A program made the translations under genes and the position numbers. A model generated the notes under the pieces. It was given only the letters and a program-made list of their open reading frames with translations, was not told where the DNA came from and searched no databases. Of a stretch of DNA of 64,000 nt, positions 60,080-64,000 are shown piece by piece; positions within the stretch are counted from its first letter, which is position 1; each line of letters begins with the position of its first letter. This DNA comes from Lancefieldella parvula_C (GTDB taxonomy: Bacteria > Actinomycetota > Coriobacteriia > Coriobacteriales > Atopobiaceae), in NCBI RefSeq assembly GCF_000758945.1, contig NZ_JRND01000004.1, positions 11,212 through 75,211 on the forward strand, read 5' to 3'.

Positions 60080-60814
60080 GTGACCGCAAAAACCGTACAG
60101 ATAGCAGGCATTTCCGTACAGCTCACACGCAAGGCCGTCAAGAATATCAATCTGCGTGTTAGTCGAGAAGGTCGCGTTGACGTGAGCTATCCGTGGCACA
60201 CTTCCGAAGCGGCTGCAATCGCCTTTGTCGAATCCAAATCTGATTGGATTCGCACCGCTCTTTCTCGCGCCTCTTTACTTGGCGAGAAGAACCTCCAAGT
60301 TCCCACTCCCATAGCCTCCGGATATACGGTGAGCGTTTGGGGACACCGATACAACCTGCGCATCATTCACGGACCAAAGCGGGCGGCGCGCATCTTTGCA
60401 CACGACGTTGTTATCACGCTTCCCAACCGCTACCTGGACGATCTTGCCTCCGAAGCTTCACAGCAAGCCGTTCGTAAAACATTTGATGAGTTTCTCGCTC
60501 AAGAGATACGCACGGTCCTGCCTGAGCTTACCGCTGCCATGGAAACAAGAGCTCAAAAGCAAGCCTCGCGGTATAAAATATGCCGCATGAAAAGCCGTTG
60601 GGGATCTTGCAACACATGTACAGGAGCCATCACGCTCAACCTTGAGCTTGCCGAATATGACAAAGAGGCTCTGAAATACGTTATCGCTCACGAACTCACC
60701 CATCTCTACGTTCGCAGACACAACCGCGAATTCTATGCGCTTCTCGCCACGTTCTATCCAAACTGGAAAGAAGTCCACGCCAGCCTCAAAGGCGCTCGGC
60801 CGTCTTTGCGATAG
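60080..60814 (+). CDS. YgjP-like M48-family metallopeptidase domain protein
   Basis: A 244-residue protein of the DUF45/YgjP type. The HExxH zinc motif lies in VIAHELTHLYVRRHNREFYALL near residue 205; the upstream RMKSRWGSCNTCTGAITLNLEL block is diagnostic. GTG at 60080 follows AAGGA; in-frame ATGs at 60041 and 60065 lack a site. The family's physiological substrate is unknown. Confidence 0.88.
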   Translation: MTAKTVQIAGISVQLTRKAVKNINLRVSREGRVDVSYPWHTSEAAAIAFVESKSDWIRTALSRASLLGEKNLQVPTPIASGYTVSVWGHRYNLRIIHGPKRAARIFAHDVVITLPNRYLDDLASEASQQAVRKTFDEFLAQEIRTVLPELTAAMETRAQKQASRYKICRMKSRWGSCNTCTGAITLNLELAEYDKEALKYVIAHELTHLYVRRHNREFYALLATFYPNWKEVHASLKGARPSLR

Positions 60815-60841
60815 AATAAGCACTGTTGACTAGAAACGCGG

Positions 60842-60859
60842 GCGTCTCAGTGAGGCGCT
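60842..60859 (+). repeat. short hairpin in the trpS leader
   Basis: GCGTCTC/GAGGCGC, 7 bp with one G-U pair and a 3-nt loop, about 30 bases before trpS. Not followed by a T-run; no T-box features are present. Confidence 0.45.
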
Positions 60860-60889
60860 GCATACGAACTTGAAAGTTTGGGAGTTTTT

Positions 60890-61939
60890 ATGCCAAATGA
60901 GGGCAGCTACGAGGCGGCGCTCCGTCGCTCAAATGAGATTCAAGCAGATCTGCCAGAGCATGCAGGAAAGTACAACATGCTTACTGGTGACCGTCCTACT
61001 GGAAGACTTCACCTTGGCCATTACTTTGGCACTATTGTTGAGCGCGTAAGACTCCAAAATCTTGGTGTTCATACCAATATTATTATTGCTGACTACCAGG
61101 TCATTACAGACAGAGACACCACTGAGCATATTGCAGACAATGTCTACAATATGGTTATTGATTATCTGGCCTGCGGAATTGATCCAGAAAAGACTATGAT
61201 TTTCACACATTCTGCAGTTCCAGCTCTCAACCAGCTTATGCTACCGTTCCTCTCGCTTGTTACCGAGTCTGAGCTTCATAGAAATCCAACTGTTAAGGCA
61301 GAGCAGGAAGCATCTGGACATGCACTCACAGGTCTCCTCCTCACTTATCCTGTTCACCAGGCATGCGACATTCTTTTCTGTAAAGGAAATGTTGTTCCTG
61401 TTGGTCGCGATCAGCTGCCTCACATTGAGATTACCTCTAAGATTGCCCGTCGCTTTAATGAGCGCTACGGCAAGGTGTTCCCAGAGGTTTCTGGCCTTCT
61501 CACCTCTACCCCATTGATTCCAGGTCTTGATGGCCGCAAGATGAGCAAGTCTTACGGCAATGCAATCTCGCTTTCTATGACAGCCGAAGAAACTGCCAAG
61601 CTTATCAAGAAGTCCAAGACTGACTCAGAGCGCATGATTACCTTTGATCCAGACAATCGTCCTGGAGTCTCTGCGCTGCTTACCACTGCTGGCATTTGTA
61701 CTGGTCGTGATCCAAAAGAGATTGCTGACGAGATTGGCATGGGTGGTGGCGGAGCACTCAAGACTTACGTCATCGATGCAGTTAATACCTACTTTGAGCC
61801 AATTCGTCAGAGGCGCGCAGAGTTTGCAGCTCAACCGGACCTTATTCGCGATATTATCCACGATGGAAACGCTCGTGCAAACGTTATTGCTAACGCCACC
61901 CTTGACGAGGTTCGCGAAGCAATGGGAATGGTCTACTAA
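60890..61939 (+). CDS. trpS: tryptophanyl-tRNA synthetase
   Basis: A 349-residue class I synthetase charging tRNA-Trp. The HIGH-like motif is RLHLGHYFGT near residue 42, and KMSKS is intact in DGRKMSKSYGNA. GADQLPHIE-type residues appear as GRDQLPHIEIT. ATG 60890 follows GGGAG; the upstream TTG is rejected. Confidence 0.96.
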   Translation: MPNEGSYEAALRRSNEIQADLPEHAGKYNMLTGDRPTGRLHLGHYFGTIVERVRLQNLGVHTNIIIADYQVITDRDTTEHIADNVYNMVIDYLACGIDPEKTMIFTHSAVPALNQLMLPFLSLVTESELHRNPTVKAEQEASGHALTGLLLTYPVHQACDILFCKGNVVPVGRDQLPHIEITSKIARRFNERYGKVFPEVSGLLTSTPLIPGLDGRKMSKSYGNAISLSMTAEETAKLIKKSKTDSERMITFDPDNRPGVSALLTTAGICTGRDPKEIADEIGMGGGGALKTYVIDAVNTYFEPIRQRRAEFAAQPDLIRDIIHDGNARANVIANATLDEVREAMGMVY

Positions 61940-63268
61940 GTGTCTGAGCTCACCTTACATGTTGAACGTATGAGCTACGGTCCAGATGCCATCGCTCATA
62001 CTCCAGAAGGAAAAACAGTCTTCATCTCTGGTGGCGCCGTCTCTGGAGACACTATCAGCGCACAGATTACCGAGGACACAGATAGGTTTTCTCGCGCACA
62101 GCTTGTAAAGGTCTTGGAAGCATCTGCATTCAGAGACCCTCACCCCAATCCATTTGTGGCGCTCACGGGTGCCACCCCTTGGGGCAACATGCTCTATGAG
62201 CAGCAACTTGTCGAGAAACGCAACGGCGTGATATCTGCTCTTGAACGCATTGGGCATTTTTCACACGACGATGTTTCTGAGCTGGTAAAAGACATTGTTT
62301 CCCCTGGCGAACCATGGGGCTATCGCAATAAGATTGAGCTGGCGTTTAAACGCAATGGCAATAAAACGCTGGTAGGTATGTATGCACCTAACGGACAGGA
62401 CATTGTTCGTATTAAAGACTGTCCGCTCTTAGATAAAAGCAACCAAAAGGCAGTTGGTGCCGTAAGCGGCGCCCTCTCCTATCTCTCGGGCTCTCACGAG
62501 CTTGATATAGAACGTATTGGCATCAGAGTGTCTATACGCACTAAAGAGCTTGAAGTTGCACTCTGGACCGCTCCGAGCGGCTTCCCACGCACACAAGTGG
62601 CCCGCGTTTTGAGTGACGCAGTCAAGGCAACAAGTGTTGTCCGCGTTATGACCAAAGGCCCAAGTAAGGCACGCCGTGTTGTAGGCGTAGAGCGTCTAAG
62701 TGGCTCCGGCTCATGGAGCGAGCTTATTGATGGTCAGAAGATGCAGCTTTCTGCACCTTCTTTTTTCCAGGTCAATACCAAGGGTGCCGAGAAACTCGTT
62801 GAGCTTGTGCTTTCTGGTTTGGATGTTCAGCCAGACGATGAGGCTATGGACCTCTATTGTGGAGCAGGAACCTTTACGCTTCCTCTGGCAAAGCGTGCAG
62901 GATTTGTTTCTGCTGTTGAAGCCTATGGTCCAGCAGTTAGAGATCTTCGTCGTAATCTTGAACTGGCCAAGCTTGATAACGTTGATGCGGGTGGCGGAGA
63001 CGCAGGTAGAGAATTCCCTGACACGGATGCTGACGTTATTATTGTTGATCCACCTCGCGCAGGACTTGCTCCTGAAGTAATACAGCAACTTTCTAAGCAG
63101 CCTGCACGCGCTATTGCCTACGTTTCATGTGACCCCGCAACACTAGCGCGTGATCTACGCCGTTTTGTTGAGATTGGCTCATACAAACCAGTAAGTGTAA
63201 CCCCGGTGGACCTATTCCCACAGACCTTCCATGTGGAAAACGTTTGCTTGCTTGAGCGTGGAAAATGA
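61940..63268 (+). CDS. class I RNA m5U methyltransferase (RlmD/RumA type)
   Basis: A 442-residue enzyme. An N-terminal TRAM-like OB fold (1-60) precedes the methyltransferase domain with DLYCGAGTFTLPLA, DPPRAGLAPEV and the nucleophile Cys in YVSCDPATLARDL near residue 400. The four-Cys cluster of E. coli RlmD is not obvious. It starts with GTG directly after the trpS stop, so the two are coupled. The target uridine (in 23S rRNA or tRNA) is not certain; the genome already has TrmFO for tRNA U54, which favours rRNA. Confidence 0.88.
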   Translation: MSELTLHVERMSYGPDAIAHTPEGKTVFISGGAVSGDTISAQITEDTDRFSRAQLVKVLEASAFRDPHPNPFVALTGATPWGNMLYEQQLVEKRNGVISALERIGHFSHDDVSELVKDIVSPGEPWGYRNKIELAFKRNGNKTLVGMYAPNGQDIVRIKDCPLLDKSNQKAVGAVSGALSYLSGSHELDIERIGIRVSIRTKELEVALWTAPSGFPRTQVARVLSDAVKATSVVRVMTKGPSKARRVVGVERLSGSGSWSELIDGQKMQLSAPSFFQVNTKGAEKLVELVLSGLDVQPDDEAMDLYCGAGTFTLPLAKRAGFVSAVEAYGPAVRDLRRNLELAKLDNVDAGGGDAGREFPDTDADVIIVDPPRAGLAPEVIQQLSKQPARAIAYVSCDPATLARDLRRFVEIGSYKPVSVTPVDLFPQTFHVENVCLLERGK

Positions 63269-63825
63269 TAAGAAAAGGGCGCGTGGACCTACTGATGAAA
63301 GAAGAATGTAAAAGTCCTATTACCCTATATACACCGTCTTTAGAAGATCTTTGGTTTCGCCAGAAGATGATGGTAGACGAAGAAACGATGTCATATAACC
63401 ATGCCTGGGGAGGTACAATTCCTTTCCCAAAAGAGACTTGGCATGGCTGGTATGATTTTTGGATTGTAAAGCATGAGAATAAACGTTATTACAGGTATTT
63501 AAAGGATAGCGGCGATCATTTTATTGGAGAGGTCGCCTATCACTTTGATAGCGATAAAAATATTTATCTTGCAGACGTCATAGTCTACGCACCATATAGA
63601 AAAATGGGCTACGGCAGCATTGGATTAAATTTGCTCTGTGATGCAGCTAAACAGAACGGTATTAAGCAGCTCTATGATGATATCGCCATAGACAATCCAT
63701 CAGTCATGATGTTTTTAAAGAATGGATTTGTTGAAGAGTGCAGAACTAGCGAAATTATCATGCTCAAAAAAGAACTAAGTGCATCCACCTTGCACCCAGG
63801 GTGTGAAGTGGGAAATGTTAATTAA
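63265..63825 (+). CDS. GNAT family acetyltransferase
   Basis: A 186-residue GNAT protein. VIVYAPYRKMGYGSIGLNLLCDAA is the acetyl-CoA-binding Q/RxxGxG/A region near residue 115; NPSVMMFLKNGF is the C-terminal GNAT strand. Substrate unknown. The ATG overlaps the previous stop (ATGA); an internal ATG at 63295 is an alternative. Base use is more AT-rich than the genes upstream. Confidence 0.82.
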   Translation: MIRKGRVDLLMKEECKSPITLYTPSLEDLWFRQKMMVDEETMSYNHAWGGTIPFPKETWHGWYDFWIVKHENKRYYRYLKDSGDHFIGEVAYHFDSDKNIYLADVIVYAPYRKMGYGSIGLNLLCDAAKQNGIKQLYDDIAIDNPSVMMFLKNGFVEECRTSEIIMLKKELSASTLHPGCEVGNVN

Positions 63826-63950
63826 GCACGATTCATGCATAGGATGATGAAGGATGAATTTCTCAAAATGATACAAAGTTTGGTGGCTGTCGCTTAGAAT
63901 AACACTGTAAATAAGGGCTTATTGTAGACTTACGAAACGGAAGAACGTGA

Positions 63951-64000
63951 ATGAAAGTCCGGCGTGAATTGACGCTGGATTTTTTAGGGGTGTCTTTTAT
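63951..64000 (+). other. possible start of a further gene, overlapping a terminator-like hairpin
   Basis: An ATG at 63951 opens a frame (MKVRRELTLDFLGVSF) running to the edge, with GGAAG upstream. The same bases form stem TCCGGCGT/ACGCTGGA (63958-63979) followed by six T, a good intrinsic terminator for the GNAT gene. Only one of the two readings may be right. Confidence 0.35.

Noticed and set aside
60815..60889. T-box or Trp attenuator upstream of trpS
   Set aside because: Only 75 bases, one small hairpin, no Trp codons and no T-box core.
1..64000. CRISPR array, insertion sequence or prophage
   Set aside because: I saw no direct-repeat/spacer pattern, transposase or phage structural genes. 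The only dispersed repeat is the 8-mer reported above.

Overview
The window looks like a chromosomal segment of an anaerobic, moderate-GC actinobacterium of class Coriobacteriia. The family Atopobiaceae, with a Lancefieldella/Atopobium-like genome, is my best guess from gene content and order, from frequent GTG and TTG starts, and from short overlapping operons. This placement is inference and was not tested by a search. I see no rRNA, CRISPR array, prophage or insertion sequence. One tRNA is present. Most of the window is housekeeping DNA read from the minus strand.

Layout by region. (1) 1-2.6 kb: translation genes rpsB-tsf, then pyrH behind a terminator. (2) 2.7-10.5 kb: rplS-rnhB-yraN-yifB(comM)-dprA-trmFO-xerC, with dgt upstream. 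(3) 10.5-14 kb: pyruvate phosphate dikinase and an N-terminal-only version of its regulatory protein. (4) 14-19.7 kb: rpsP-khpA-rimM-trmD-lepB-glyQ-glyS. (5) 19.8-24.5 kb: dinB (plus strand), then obgE-nadD-yqeK-rsfS. (6) 24.6-28.2 kb: an ECF importer operon (S, fused A-A, T) behind a leader peptide with three consecutive Trp codons and an intrinsic terminator. (7) 28.2-32.8 kb: rplU-rpmA with a structured leader, a two-gene radical SAM module and a DUF697-like membrane protein. (8) 32.8-38.8 kb: the cell-shape cluster mreB-mreC-mreD-PBP2-rodA. (9) 38.9-44.6 kb: TPR membrane protein, cyclophilin, zinc-ribbon membrane protein and a P-type ATPase. (10) 44.6-51.7 kb: tRNA-Arg and a shikimate cluster: aroB, aroA, aroC, chorismate mutase, an aroE-aroK fusion, and a type II dehydroquinase fused to a PTS EIIB domain; an eda gene lies between aroB and aroA. 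(11) 52.5-56 kb: a pyruvate formate-lyase operon in which the glycyl-radical domain is a separate 83-residue protein. (12) 56-64 kb: an ABC permease remnant, a large LPXTG surface protein, a YgjP-like metalloprotease, trpS, an rRNA methyltransferase and a GNAT protein.

Themes. Carbon flow around pyruvate and PEP is represented by ppdK, the split PFL and eda. Aromatic amino-acid supply is represented by the shikimate cluster, trpS and the Trp-codon attenuator on the ECF operon. The strongest novelty candidates are the obligately split PFL, the EIIB-AroQ fusion, the Trp attenuator on an ECF transporter, and an 8-mer, GGCGAGAA, found 26 times by eye on both strands, in coding and non-coding DNA. 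That distribution resembles a DNA-uptake-type repeat.
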